64,000 bases of DNA from Cordilura impudica (lineage: Eukaryota; Arthropoda; Insecta; Diptera; Scathophagidae). The stretch spans positions 251,114,858 to 251,178,857 of the forward strand of contig OY821519.1 in NCBI GenBank assembly GCA_963682025.1. The letters run 5' to 3'. The translations under genes and the position numbers were made by a program. The notes below the pieces were generated by a model, which was not told the origin of the DNA, made no database searches, and worked only from the letters and a program-made list of their open reading frames with translations. Shown piece after piece: positions 12,231 through 24,080 of the stretch. Numbering within the stretch: position 1 is the stretch's first letter; each line of letters starts with the position of its first letter.

Positions 12231-13059
12231 ATTTTTCCATTCGAATACAAATCGTATATAATTTGGCCTAAAACCAAATTAAAAATAAAACTACTTAAAT
12301 TACAATTTACACGTAGTTGCATCTTTACTTTATTAATATAGAGACCATAAACCGTAAAATCATATATTTCCGTTCCACAGGAACAACAACAAATGGGTAT
12401 AAATAAACAACATTTCCTAACATTGTTGTATGAGAATGACATTGACAAAATACGACATTTTTGCAGTTTTTTTCTCAATCCAAATTCACACCAAAAACAA
12501 ATGACGTACAACATAAAAATAAGCAAAAGAGTAACCACTATTTATTATAAGTTGTAAGGATGTGACTAATGTTTATGTAAACATTTCCTAACAATTTAAA
12601 AATAAAATATTTCGTATTTTTTTTTTTTTTTTTGGTTTTTTGATGGTTTAGACTAAAATAAATAGAAAAAAAGTAACAAATCTACCACAGGACATTTTTT
12701 GCGTAGAAGACACGAGTTCATATGTATTTTTGTGTACAAAGGCGAAATATTTTATTTGTGACCAGAGAAAGAGGAGATATTTGTGCTACTATGTAGTTTT
12801 TTGGTTGACCAAAAATTTAAGTCAGCATACATTAAAACGGGTAATAGAAGAGCAAAATGACCAGCCATATTTCGCTAAAGCAACAAACCAAAAGGAATAT
12901 TTTGTTGAGGCTAAAAAATGTAACAACATAGATGCAGACATTTTGAATTTTACAATGCATATGCAGAGTGTTGCTTTACAAAACAAAATAAAATAATCTA
13001 TTTATTTCGCAACGAAATTTTGTTCTTAATAAAGAATCAGAAATAAAAATATAACAAAT
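12231..13059. other. No recognised feature
   Basis: Contains an 88-codon open frame (12730-12996, plus strand) and a 108-codon frame on the minus strand (12212-12538), neither with recognisable domains or supporting context. Both are probably chance frames. Confidence 0.5.
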
Positions 13060-13395
13060 CTATAATATTAATAGGCAAGGCGTTTTCTTGTTGCCGATAT
13101 AAAAATTTTAGTTACAAACCGATTTTGAGAAAACTTACCTCATTTGAAAGGTATTTCTTTTTAGCTGTCCACCATATTTACAGATTTGCATCGTCTGGAA
13201 CATTTTTTTTGGAGTAAAGCTTATTTATAGTTGCTACTAACACATACATAAAACACATACTGTGTGTGTGTTTATTATAAATATCAAAAGCCCTGTGTTG
13301 AATTGTGAATTGGCTAAAATTAAGGCTCTTACAAAATTATTTATTAAATGAAAAAATAAAATTTCCTAGAAGTTGCACTTGAATTTCGAGAGCTG
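13060..13395 (+). repeat. Dispersed repeat, copy A
   Basis: Shares ordered blocks with 16528-16858: ctataatattaatagg, gtatttctttttagc, ttgctactaacacatacata, a TG microsatellite, and a final aatttcctagaa..ttgcact block. It is diverged but collinear; a third piece lies reversed at 1860-1935. Family unknown. Confidence 0.75.
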
Positions 13396-13682
13396 GGCGC
13401 TGCTAGTAGGAATTATTTTAAAAATTTTTTAACGGCTGTCTTATACTCGTGTAGTGTGGTAATAAGTATGTGTAGTAATAAGTGTAAAATAAGTTTTAAC
13501 TGATTTAGAAAACTTCTATTTTGCAAAATAACTTTTAAGAATAGAAAAATTTGATAGTATTATGAACTAAAGGGTCCGCCATCTAACGTTTTTTTTTTAA
13601 CTATTGCTTATTTCGTGAATGGTAACACTTAGCTCATGTCTGATTTGACAGATAATTAGTTTTATCCTTCCGCTGAACGAAT

Positions 13683-14762
13683 ATGGTTGTGTATACGCTT
13701 GAACAATGCTGGGAAATATTGCGACATTACTTTGAAAATCATGGTAATGTTTCAGAATATGTGCGAAAATTGCGTACGGATTTTGGAAGAAGAGAAGCAC
13801 CGTCAGCTCCGTATGTTCGTTATCTTGTGAAAAAAGTGAAAGAAACTGGCATCCTCATCGATAAACCAAAGCGTGAAAAGCCAAAAACAGTGCGTACACC
13901 CGAGAATATTGCTGCTGTGGCAGAGAGTGTGCGTGAAGCGCCATCAACATCAATTCACCGTCGTTCTCAAGAATTGAAAATTTCGGAGGCATCATTGAGA
14001 CGAATTTTGCATAAAGACCTTGCTATGACGCCATACAAAGTCCAATTGGTTCAGGAGTTGAAGCCAACTGACCATCCAATGCGTTTTCGCTTCGCTAAGT
14101 GGGCCTGCGATCGACTTACAGAAGATGCCGATTTTGCCAATAAAATCATCTCTTCAGCTCATTTTAATCTTGGCGGGTATGTAAACAAGCAAAATTGTCG
14201 CATTTGGGGCACAGAAAACCCGCACGCATACATTGAAAAGCCGATACACCCAAAACGAGTTACTGTTTGGTGCGGATTTTGGTCCAGGTGCATAATTGGG
14301 CCATTTTTCTTCGAAAATGAGCAAGGAGTTGCCGTTACAGTCAATGGCGATCGTTATCGGGCCATGTTGAACGAATTTTTGTTCACAAAAATTGAAGAGG
14401 AGGATATTGGCAACATTTGGTTTCAACAGGACGGCGCTACGTGCCACACAGCCGAAGCTACACTCGATGTTTTGCGCCCTGTTTTTGAAGATCACATTAT
14501 CAGCCACAGAGCTGATGTCGTTTGGCCACCTCGGAGCTGCGATTTGACACCGTTGGACTATTATTTGTGGGGTGTCCTCAAAGATAAGTGTTACGCCAAC
14601 AAGCCAGAGACAATTGACGCTTTAAAGGACAATATTCGTGAAGCCATTGGTGAAATACAGCTGCACACAATCGATAATGTGCTTAAAAATTGGACCGATC
14701 GTGTAGGCTACTGCATGGCCAGCCGAGGCAGCCATTTGAATGAAATTATTTTCCATTATTAA
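13683..14762 (+). CDS. mariner transposase, DD41D type, lacking the first catalytic aspartate
   Basis: 359 codons, open from ATG to TAA. The N-terminal paired helix-turn-helix region (about residues 1-110) begins with a mariner-like TLEQCWEILRHYFENHG. The DDE core shows IWFQQDGATCHTA (second Asp, about residue 250) and PPRSCDLTPLDYYLWG, where the Asp of LTPLD stands 41 residues later, giving the DD41D spacing of rosa-type mariners. The first catalytic Asp should lie in a F-S-D-E-A-H-F context, but the sequence reads IISSAHFNLGGYVNKQN: an in-frame loss of two codons (Asp-Glu) at about 14154. The protein could be made and might bind the inverted repeats, but should not catalyse. Start chosen as the only ATG giving the complete N-terminal helices. 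Confidence 0.9.
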   Translation: MVVYTLEQCWEILRHYFENHGNVSEYVRKLRTDFGRREAPSAPYVRYLVKKVKETGILIDKPKREKPKTVRTPENIAAVAESVREAPSTSIHRRSQELKISEASLRRILHKDLAMTPYKVQLVQELKPTDHPMRFRFAKWACDRLTEDADFANKIISSAHFNLGGYVNKQNCRIWGTENPHAYIEKPIHPKRVTVWCGFWSRCIIGPFFFENEQGVAVTVNGDRYRAMLNEFLFTKIEEEDIGNIWFQQDGATCHTAEATLDVLRPVFEDHIISHRADVVWPPRSCDLTPLDYYLWGVLKDKCYANKPETIDALKDNIREAIGEIQLHTIDNVLKNWTDRVGYCMASRGSHLNEIIFHY

Positions 14763-14889
14763 CCGGAAGGATATTTTTGTGTATTAAATATGGCAACGTA
14801 ACGAAAAATACACAGCTGATTGTTGGAAAGAAAAAGAATATAAAGCGAAATTTTAAGAAATTTTATAAATAAAATAAATAAATAAAAAT

Positions 14890-15215
14890 ATAAAAATGCC
14901 CGGCATATCCATTGTTGCAGTAGTAGAGGAACGAAACCAACATTCCGTTGAAAAATCTTTAGATGGTGGGCCAAAAGAATTTAATTTTCCTGTCAGGTCT
15001 TCCCAATGACTCTCCACAACAGCCTGATATCCCTTCACAAACCCCCTAGCTATATAATGATGGCACTCCAAGGAAAATTTTCTCTTGTGCCGAACTGCGA
15101 TGTTTTCCCCTTTAATAATAAAAAAAATTAAAAAAATTTAAAAATAAATTTTCTAATACTTACATGTTTACTCAGTAGTTTTTCTTTTTCGTTTGTTTTG
15201 CTTCGCCATTTTGCT
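14890..15215 (-). pseudogene. Zeste-like (Myb/SANT-like) DNA-binding domain fragment inside the mariner
   Basis: On the minus strand, 15071-14890 reads HYIARGF..., W-EDLTGKLNSFGPPSKDF and an ending W. The W-x-x-L-t-x-x-L-N-s-x-G-P-P pattern is typical of the regulatory-protein-zeste-like domains common in insect transposon accessory genes. An upstream ATG at about 15210 opens a lysine-rich peptide (MAKQNKRKRKTT), then a stop, with an acceptor-like ..ttaaag before the domain, so an intron is possible but no clean splice is seen. The C-terminal half of the domain is missing. It has no role in mariner transposition and looks like captured or nested-and-decayed sequence. Confidence 0.5.
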
Positions 15216-15668
15216 GTCAGCGTTGTATTTTGTTAGAAAAAACAAATATTTTGCACTAAACAAAAAGTGGTTTGTATGAAATAAAAAGGTGGCAATAATT
15301 AATTTACGACGTTTTGTATTTTTCGTCATCTAAAAATCATTTTCTTTTAAATTGGTAATAAAATTCATTTTAAAGATTGAAATGTCTATATTTTGCTAAA
15401 ATTAATAAACCAATAGTTTTTTTTTATTAATTTTAAGTTGTTCTGGATAGTTTTTTGGTATCTATGCTACTTAAAATATCAATTCCACTTAAGAAATTAA
15501 AAGTGGTATCATATCGATAACATTTGTCGGTTTACGTTTTCTGAAGAAGCCAAATACGTTTTCAATTCCACTTTCGATCGGAATTTGTTTCTGTGACATG
15601 CCTGAATATTCAGTAGTTTTTTTTATAGCATTTTCAAAAAAAAAAAAAGTTATTTGGCGGACCCTTTA

Positions 15669-15885
15669 TTATTTAAGGTGACTTTATAAAATTTTTGTTT
15701 ATACAGACAAATTAAAATCGAAACGCAATCATAAATATTGCAAAATAAGGGCTTAATTCTTAATATTCAATAACAAAGATCCTAATAGAAGCTGTCCCTT
15801 TAGGCCCAAAAGCAATCCAAAATCGAGAAAATGACAATTTAGAAGACTCGCTAATTTTCGGATTCTCAATGATTTGTTACGTACA
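15669..15885. other. Short unannotated spacer
   Basis: AT-rich sequence between the mariner and the Tc1 remnant; nothing recognised. Confidence 0.5.
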
Positions 15886-16510
15886 TACACTTGCTAGAAA
15901 AAGTATCTGTACACCTAAAATTTAAACTTTCATACTTCGAAAAAAAATAAGAAAAACAAATTAATAAAAGGAATTTAAATTATTAAGCTATTTATCAGTT
16001 TTTTTTTTTAATTTATTGAAGGTTTATTGCCTTTAATAAATTGTATGCAGGTAAGAAACGTAAATAAAAGAAAATATTAATACGAACAAGTAAGAAAATT
16101 ATAGTCGATCTAGTCACAGGATGGCAAATGCGGCCAAAAATATGTATGTGGACACATTGTGTTGCCTATGAAAGGATGGAGTCTTCTTTGCAAACACTCC
16201 TTAATATAAATTTCGGTATTTATAGAGCCCATTGTAACAAATGACCTATTTCATTTGCCATATCTTCATAATGGGATTGCTTTCCGGGTCCAGGAAAGGG
16301 TCTAATTCATGTAGTAAAAATATTCTAATTGAAATGGAATACAGGCAAATTGTAAATTATGTAATGCATCCTGGAAGTTCCACCATGACAATGACTCAAA
16401 ATACACCTCCAAAGTTGGGTTTTGGAATGGCGACAAAATCACCAGATCTCAATCCCATAGATTTTGAAAAACAGAGGAAAAGTTTTCAATTATTGTATAG
16501 TAAAGGTTTC
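15886..16510 (+). pseudogene. Tc1-like transposase remnant
   Basis: An open stretch at 16241-16618 contains ATKSPDLNPIDFEKQRK, the degraded form of the W-P-x-Q-S-P-D-L-N-P-I-E block holding the third catalytic acid of Tc1 transposases (the acid reads Asp), preceded by a decayed Q-D-N-x-P-x-H region (TQNTPPK). A plausible left terminus is acacttgctagaaaaagtat (about 15890), which resembles Tc1 inverted-repeat ends. No matching right end was found; the fragment runs into the dispersed repeat at 16528. Confidence 0.6.
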
Positions 16511-16527
16511 CAATTTATTTTGAACAT

Positions 16528-16858
16528 CATCTATAATATTAATAGGCTAGGCGATTTCTTGTCACCGATTTTTTTTCTACCGTTTTATCCCGATTTTGAC
16601 CAAGCGTATATTATTTGAAATGTATTTCTTTTTAGCCGTTTTGCAGATTTACAGATTTTTAAATTTTTTCCTTTATTTTGAGTAAATTTCATTTAAAGTT
16701 GCTACTAACACATACATAAAATTACACATATGCTATGTGTGTGTGTATTGTTTTCTTGTGTTGATTTGCAAATTGGCTATAATTGATTAGCATACCTTTA
16801 AGGTGTTTATTTAATGAAAAAATAAAATTTCCTAGAACTTGCACTCGAATTTCGAGTA
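16528..16858 (+). repeat. Dispersed repeat, copy B
   Basis: Diverged collinear copy of 13060-13395 (same blocks, including the TG microsatellite and the terminal aatttcctagaacttgcact). The Tc1 remnant lies immediately upstream, whereas copy A lies upstream of the mariner. Confidence 0.75.
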
Positions 16859-19800
16859 AAAAATAATACTTTTAATTTTTATTTTTTTCTGAAGTTAAGC
16901 TATTTTATGTTAACAATTTTTCTTTTTACTCCTTCTATATTAGTTCGTAGTGTCTGCTTGTCTTCGTGTCGACAAAACTTTGAATCGATTTTTAACCCTT
17001 TTCCAGAGATCCACTCTAGATGAAACGTTGCGGCGACGATAAAAATGATCTAACAAATGAATAGTCGAAAGAAAGGGAGTGTAATAAGAACTTGGTTTTT
17101 ATGGGTTAGTTTTTTAAAATAAATAAAACATACAAATTTTTAAATTAATAAAAGGGTTATTAACTTTATGAATCCTAAGGTCCTCAAAGACTTAACCTTC
17201 CATTTGTGAATCGAATGCATTTCATGTTTTCTAATTCGTTATTTTCTAAAATGACTTGTATAAATTTATTCAAACCGACTAAACTTTACTTTAAAGTCCG
17301 AATGATTGTTTTTACATAAATCTCTTAAAGACCTCATTCTACCCAAAAGACTTAACTTTTTAAGTTAAGTCCTTAGAAGCCATAAATTTTCACTTAAATC
17401 TACAACTTTAACTTCTCCCTTAAATCCCTTCTAATTTAAGAATAATATATCCCCGGGTCGTTGCAAATGCCTTACATGTTACAACGAGTCTTCTATGAAT
17501 TTTTATCTCATTTCGTACCCTCTCCTTTTCCTTCTTCATGTCTTGCTGTTGTTATGTGTTGTGTCATGTGGAAATAAGCAATTATTTGTTCACTTCATGG
17601 ATGCATCAAATAAAACAGAGTGTAATATTTTATGTTTTTAACAATTTTATAAAATATAAACTTTTCTGTTTTGTTTTTTATTTTTGTTTTTGGAAGATCT
17701 AACAGGGTGTATGCGTGTGTGTGCCTGTAGTATTTGTAGCATTTTACACTTTTGCTTGAAAATTAACACATATTTCGGTTCGGTTTCGGTTCTTCTGACA
17801 TTTGTATTTTGTCAGCATGCATAAATTGCCTTCGAGTATAAATATAGTGGTTTTTACACATCACACAACTTCATAATTTTTGTACAATTGCGTGCATATC
17901 TCGTTATGAGAATTTTTTTTCCCTTCTCCATATAGTTTTTTATTAGTTTTCTTTTTGTTCCTTTTACAAAGGATTATTAGCAGTAGAGGAGAGAAGTTTA
18001 GCGGTAAAAGATAATATTTCAACTCTTAGAAATTACATTTTTAATATAAAATTTCAACAGGTTCTTTTTTTATGTGCTCACTTAAAAACTGAAATTTAAC
18101 GTAACATTTGAGATGTATCTCAAAAATTTTCTGTTCTTTTCTATACAAATTCAAATCGGAATGCAAACGTAAGAAAAATACTAAATGGGGGCTTTAAAAT
18201 TGTATTTGGAATTTGCTTTTTGTTTTAAGTCTTAAAGAAAATTTCGAATTCCAAAAATTCAAGAACACTCGAAGGCAAAAAAGCACTCTGTGCTATCCAA
18301 TTTAACCCAGGGTTATAGAAGTTTATCAAACCATTTGCTCGATTTTACGAATTTCAATATATCAGTTGGCTTCATTCAGATGTAGAAGTCATCTTTATTG
18401 GAGCGCCAGAAATTCACAAAGCAGGTAAACACTAATTCTGCTAGTATGGCTATGCCTGGTCGTTTCATATTTTGAACTCAGCTGATATTAATATTGCATT
18501 GAATGATATCAGTTACGGTTTAATTTCTAGGAAACTGAACTATTTAAATGCATTTTTTTTTGTCCAGAGATTTTTCAAGTCTCTGTAAAAAACACAATAA
18601 GCTTTTGTATGACAAGTACTGAGCACGTGTATTATTAAATATTTAAAATTTTTCGATGCGGATGTCAGATGTAAAGTACATATCTATACCGATGTTGTGT
18701 GAAAACAAAAGTATTATCCTATGTATACTAGAAATCCCTAGTACCTTTTATAAGGAAAATGACAAAAGAGCACACTTTTGTAAAAAGAGAAAAAAACCCA
18801 AAGAAAATTAAAAATTTTCAGTTTATTACTCAATCAATTCATAAAATAAAGAAAAAAAAAATAATACAGAATTACGTCAAAAATCACTGAAGGATCTTTT
18901 TTTTTTTTTAGTTGAAATCTATTTCAAAATCTATATCAAGAATGGAAAAATCACAAGCTGAAACAGAAATTTTGTGAAAAAACATCAGCATTTTTTAAAT
19001 TTATTGTTTGAACAACAAAAACAAATGAATTTTCCACAATTATTATGTAGCAGATTGGAATGAGCACACATAAGAATAAAGCGTTAACTTTTTAATTACG
19101 CAATAGTTTTTTATTATAGATTCGTCAGTTTTGTTAATAATTAATATTTTGTTTCCTTTTTATTCAACTTGTTTACTTTTGCATTTGTTGTTAAATGTAA
19201 AATTTTCAGCCACTGCGTTGTAATTTTCTACTACAATATTAAAAAAACACAGTAGTATCATTTGGTAGTGCCCAAGTTTGACAAGGTTTTGTGAGCTTTT
19301 GCACAAATCTAGTAACGAGCTAGATTTTATTTTGTATGGGAAATCTAGTAAAAGTGTGCTATATTTCGCTCGAAATCTTGTATATACTAGATTTTGCTTA
19401 GATGTAAACGCTCTATTAACTGTTTATGTTTTTCAAACACCCTTTCCAAATATATTTAAAAGTCGTTCACATTAATATTTTTAACTTTTTTATGTTGCAC
19501 CTCTACTCATAGTAAGCCACCAACTTTTTCAGCTTGAGAGGAAAGAATGAGTTTATCAGCTATATAAGTGTATATTAAAAAGAAAGATACCTTTGTCTGT
19601 AAAATACTTGTCATGGTAATACAGATAACCAATCTTAAACAACCTATATTCATCGGAATGAATGAATGAATTTCTAAATATTCTAAAATATTCCCAAATA
19701 AACTTTGAAATTGCTTAGTTTATGCTAAAAGGTTTAATAAACATATATGTTTTTTCAATTATTTTCTATTTATTTTGGGTTGGCAAAATATGAAATTTTT

Positions 19801-20961
19801 CAGAATAGTTTTTTAAGAATTTGAGACTTTCTTTCCCCTTATAAAAATAAAAAAGATTTATAAAACTGTTTGCATTTTCTTCCAAATATATGATTGTAAG
19901 TTTGTACATCAACATCATCATCATCATCACCTGAAATATTTGCACGTTTTCATGATTTTAATTAGAAATAATTATACAACACGTCAGCTCTGTTTACAGT
20001 AAAAGTAAATAGGGATTTTTTCTTAGACATATCAGTTAATTAAAAATAATGCATTATTAAAGAATTTTATATTTATATACTTTTCTTTTGAAGTGAATTT
20101 CTTTATTTAGTTCTGTACAATTTTAAAATAAGTAAGAAAATCTCTTTCTTTTCAAATCTTTTGATTAGTTTGTTACTGCATAATGGGTTGGGTCTCATAA
20201 ATATAATTATATAAATTTGGTATAAGCGTTTAACCTATCCTTAGTTTAACTTATCTTAGTCTTGGATGATTACTCTTTTTGAGATCTTCACTACATTAAA
20301 TTTTTATTTAGGGACAAAAGTCCAGTTGCATAATAATAGTTTGAAAATGACAAATTGGTTTATATTGAGGAAAACCTTTGCTGGGTTATTGAGATTAATA
20401 TCCTTATCTGAAAAAAATAATTCTACAGACATAGTTGTCTTATTGACCTCATTACGACGGCTTTTAATAAAGATTTTTACTCTTTTTGCCTTGTGTCGAA
20501 GACAAAGTATAAAAAGAAGATAGAATGAAGATCTAGCTATAGCAACTCAGAGACTTCATAAAGAAGTGCTTAAGCAAGGCAAAATCTTCAAGATAGGTTG
20601 AGGATTGGTCTGAATATAAGCTGTAGCTTAAGTCCTTTAAGAATATGGTTAGAAATATTGCTTTGGAAATTGCATTGACATTGACCTGTGAGATTAAAAG
20701 TTTCAAATCTTAGAAAACTTACAGGACCTGGACTATATTCTCCATTGTTCTATAAGCTATTCACACCATATAAACTTATAATACATTATTCAGAATTGAA
20801 AGACTAAATTGAAAAAAGTTCACTCACTCTCCGAAGGACCATAGACTCCTTATTCTTTCATCGATTTTATTACAGACATACCTATACCAAAAATAAGTCA
20901 AAAGAAACGGGTCCTTATGAGTTAGTAGGTACTATTAAGAAATCACTATCGGTACATGTAT
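16859..20961. other. About 4.1 kb without recognised genes
   Basis: AT-rich, no convincing ORF on either strand, no terminal repeats noticed. Small features: a (CAT)n microsatellite at about 19912-19935 and many poly-A/T runs. Possibly old unique intergenic DNA. Confidence 0.5.
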
Positions 20962-21661
20962 ACGCGGGTCGATTTAAAAATCGTTCAAGTGACAAAGAAA
21001 ATCATATTCTAGGGATCAAAATAAGGAACTTTGCCCGAGGAACCATACCTCTAAAACGAATTTTGATGTCCTGACTTTTGACCTGTCTGTCTCACTTTGA
21101 CCCATTTAGAGTGCCCCAATCGAGTCCAAATGTATGATCGACCCGCACTAACTTTGGAGGGCCGGCCCACCCATGCCAGTGCCACAGCCAGTGGAACCCC
21201 CTGGGGTTCCCCATACAAACATTTTCAAAAATCACCATTTTTGTTTAGAATTGGGCTGACTATGTTTGATTTAATATTAAAATTAACAATCATACATATA
21301 CGTATCTTCTACTCTGCTAATAAATAATAATCATACGCCTTGACTATGTTATGTTATTCAAAAAGATCGATTGGATGAGGGTAAATAACTTTTAGATCAC
21401 TCCGTGACTATGCGTGACTACCCCAACATTAATCTGTAGTCACAACAAGACTATGGGCCAAGTTTCAGATCAATTTCATTAGGGGGAATGGTGTCGCCCA
21501 TGGCAGACAGACAGACAGACAGGTCAAATGTCGGGACATCAGAATTCATTTTAGAGGTATGGTTCCTTGGGAAAGTTTCTTATTTTGATCCCTAGAATAT
21601 GATTTTCCTTGTCACTTGAGCGATTTTTTGCCTCCCTACAAGTCGACCCGCCCTAATATAT
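20962..21661. mobile_element. Inverted-repeat element (MITE or foldback-like)
   Basis: Two arms of about 135-155 bp face each other: 20962-21095 and 21507-21661 read backwards. Shared phrases are cgggtcgattt/cgggtcgactt, caagtgacaa, aaaatcatattctagggat, aaggaaccatacctctaaaa and gacctgtctgtct. The right arm holds a (GACA)n run (21505-21522). The interior has no coding sequence. Non-autonomous; the mobilising family is unknown. Confidence 0.75.
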
Positions 21662-21671
21662 ACACTATGAC

Positions 21672-23524
21672 TAGGGTGACCAACTGGCCAGGAAAATCCA
21701 GGACATGGCCAGGTTTTGGACTCAATGTCCCGGTGTCCCGGTAACAGCCCCCGGATGGCCCGGATTTTTATTTTGAATTCAATTAAATAAAAAATATGTG
21801 GACTTGAACAACAAAACAGTCTATTTCATTGAAATTTGACACAATCGCATCATATTTTAATGGAAATTAATTCTTTTGAATGATTCGTTTTAAAATCATG
21901 TGTCAAACAAGTGAATTCTGTGAATCCCCGCGACGGCGACAGCGTAAGCAATAACACCAACACATATACATAAATACTGATCACTTCCACGGATGACTAT
22001 TAGAAGTTTACTCATGAAACCCTCATAAATAACATCAACAAGTGAATTCAGTGAATCCCCTCGACGACGATAGCGTAAGCAATAACACCAACACAAATAC
22101 TCGATTTTATGTACATTGTACATTGTATATTATTTAATCGATATGTCAGCAGTTGAGAAAGGTGCGGATAAAAAAGAAGACGCTATTGCGTCTTCAATTC
22201 GCAATTCCAGGAGGAATTCAAGTTTTTGAAGAAAACCAAATCGGACAGTGATTTGCATTGCAACACTTGCGGCTCAGACTTTTCAATTGCACACAGTGGA
22301 AGAACTGACATTGAAGCTCATATCAAAAGTGATAAACACAAAAAGGGTGTCATCGCTGCGTCGTCGAGCAAACAATTGACTGACTTTTTCAAGGCCACAG
22401 TTAAACCAAGCCAAGATGATTTGGAAACAGCAGCTCGTGAGGGAGTGTGGGCCTACCATTTAGTTAATGAAAACGAAAATTTTCGTTCGGCAGATTGTTC
22501 ATCGAAAATATTTCGAATTTGCTTTGGATTAAGCAAGTACCAGTGTGCGCGAACAAAATGCGAGGCAATCATCAAAATGTTTTCACACCATTCGTTGAAA
22601 AAGCATTATGTTAGTATAATTACTGACGCATCGAACCACGGCCACATTAAAATGTTTCCTGGTTTGGTTCGATATTTTGCACCATTGGAAGGTATAAAAA
22701 CGAAAATACTGAATTTAACCGCTGAAGAAGGAGAAACATCTGATATCATTGTTCAACTACTGAAAAATACGCTTGAAAAGTTCAACACCGCAGTAAAAAT
22801 GGTTTCTTTCTGTGCCGACAATACGAATACTAATTTTGGTGGCAAAAATCGAGGTGGCAAAAACAACGTTTATTACAAAATCAAATCAGAATTGAACATG
22901 AATTTGCTTGGAATCGGATGTGCAGTGCATATTTGTCATAATTGTTTGGCATGTGGCTGCAATGGAATGCCGTTCGAAGTGGAATCGATTCTAGTGAAAA
23001 TATACCCTTATTTTTATCATTTCACTGTTCGCGTCACAAATTTGAAAGAATTTTGTCAATCCGCTGATGTCGAATATCAAAAAATCCTTGGATATTATTA
23101 TATTATCGAATTATTGAATTTATACTTTGTTTGCCAGCAACATCTGCAAGTGTTGAGCGTATATTTTCGTTAATCGCAAAATTATGGACAAAAGAAAAAT
23201 CGAAACTCAAGCTAGATACTTTGAAACATATGCTATTTCTCAAATATAATTTAAAGTACGAATGCGTTGAATTTTACAATTTTTTGAAAGAATCCCCAAC
23301 ATTGCTGAAGCAAATTTAATCACAGGATAAATACGATTTTAAACAAAAAGCGACAGAAAATTAGATTCAAATTACTTATGACATTATAATCGTCTAAATT
23401 TAAGTTGAATAATAAAGTTTTTTTCCCATAAAAAATGGCCCGGTTTTAAGTTTGAATGTTCCGGATTTTAGTACTTTTTTCGAAAAATGTCCCGGTTTCG
23501 CTCAAAATTGAGGTGGTCACACTA
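21672..23524 (+). mobile_element. hAT-type transposon, internally deleted, with 8-bp target duplication
   Basis: Flanked by the perfect 8-bp direct repeat actatgac at 21664-21671 and 23525-23532, the hAT hallmark. Ends are imperfect inverted repeats: tagggtgaccaactg at the left and tagtgtgaccacctc reading inward from the right. Subterminal sequence repeats a cccgg-type motif (cccggtgtcccgg on the left; cccggttt on the right), possibly transposase binding sites. It inserted at the very edge of the inverted-repeat element. The 1853-bp length is short for an autonomous hAT. Confidence 0.9.
22143..23319 (+). pseudogene. hAT transposase, frameshifted and internally deleted
   Basis: A probable start ATG at 22143 opens a short lysine/acid-rich leader that shifts frame after a one-base loss in the T-run near 22222. 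The main frame (22226-23173) has a BED/C2H2-like finger (CNTCGSDF...H....H), then TDASNHGHIKMFP and FCADNTNTNFGG, plausible sites of the first two catalytic Asp. The final frame (23131-23319) contains TSASVERIFSLIAKLW, the conserved hAT C-terminal dimerisation motif with its catalytic Glu. The stretch joining them is far too short, so most of the insertion domain and part of the RNase-H fold are missing. Not functional. Confidence 0.8.
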
Positions 23525-23532
23525 ACTATGAC

Positions 23533-23845
23533 AGCCTTGATGGATATAGAGGCGGCTATTAATAATATCACACCGGACTTGATAATAGCGACGCTATCTG
23601 GTCTAGAAGAGAATTGCCAGTCATCAGCTGGATAAGTTCAGCGTGAGAAACATCTTTTACATCCTGATTCGTAAACATGGGATCATCACAAGGAGTTCTT
23701 GTACCACTTCTTTTGAATATGGCGCTGAACCCAATGCTATTTTCTTAGTAACACTCCTAGATTTAACACTAGATTTAGTGAGCTTATTTCAACGACACTA
23801 CAGCACCTTAATACTGGTCAGGAAATCGTGAATCGGTAGGACTCC
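23533..23845. other. Flank of hAT insertion
   Basis: No recognisable feature; may belong to the same decayed retroelement as the next entry. Confidence 0.4.
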
Positions 23846-24080
23846 AGAAATCAGATTTTATAAAATTTTACACTGATGGATAGAAACTAAACCACCAAGG
23901 TTTCAGAGTCTATTCAAAGGAATTTGTGCTAAACATGGTTTGAAGGCTCTATATAAGGCTGGGGTAAAATATTCTATCTACAACTGCAGTTAACATTTAC
24001 TTCGATAGTCAAGGCCGGGAGGGACCAACCTTGCTTGGACGAGAAGCGAACAAATAAACTGTTATCACTGCCCAGGCGGG
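23846..24080 (+). pseudogene. RNase H-like retroelement remnant
   Basis: Around 23855 the translation reads IKFYTDG followed by a stop, then KLNHQGFRVYSKEF, and near 23990 a VNIYFDSQG-like segment. This is the order of the first two acidic motifs of the RNase H domain in I/Jockey-type non-LTR retrotransposons (F-T-D-G-S and I-x-S-D-S-Q). Stops and short gaps show a dead fragment; family assignment is tentative. Confidence 0.4.

Larger units (their letters stand above)
13570..15666 (+). mobile_element. mariner-like transposon of the DD41D (rosa-like) group, complete ends
   Basis: The 2097-bp element has terminal inverted repeats of about 28 bp (aagggtccgccatctaacg at the left; the right end reads back as aagggtccgccaaataac) flanked by TA on both sides (13568-13569 and 15667-15668), the Tc1/mariner target. 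It carries one transposase ORF and, between that ORF and the right end, a reverse-oriented gene fragment (see 14890-15215). Both ends are intact, so it could still be moved by a transposase acting in trans. Confidence 0.9.

Noticed and set aside
12730..12996. 88-aa plus-strand ORF
   Set aside because: No recognisable domain, no paralogue in the window and ordinary AT-rich composition; left as unannotated.
21097..21327. 76-aa ORF inside the inverted-repeat element
   Set aside because: Non-coding interior of a MITE-like element; no protein character.
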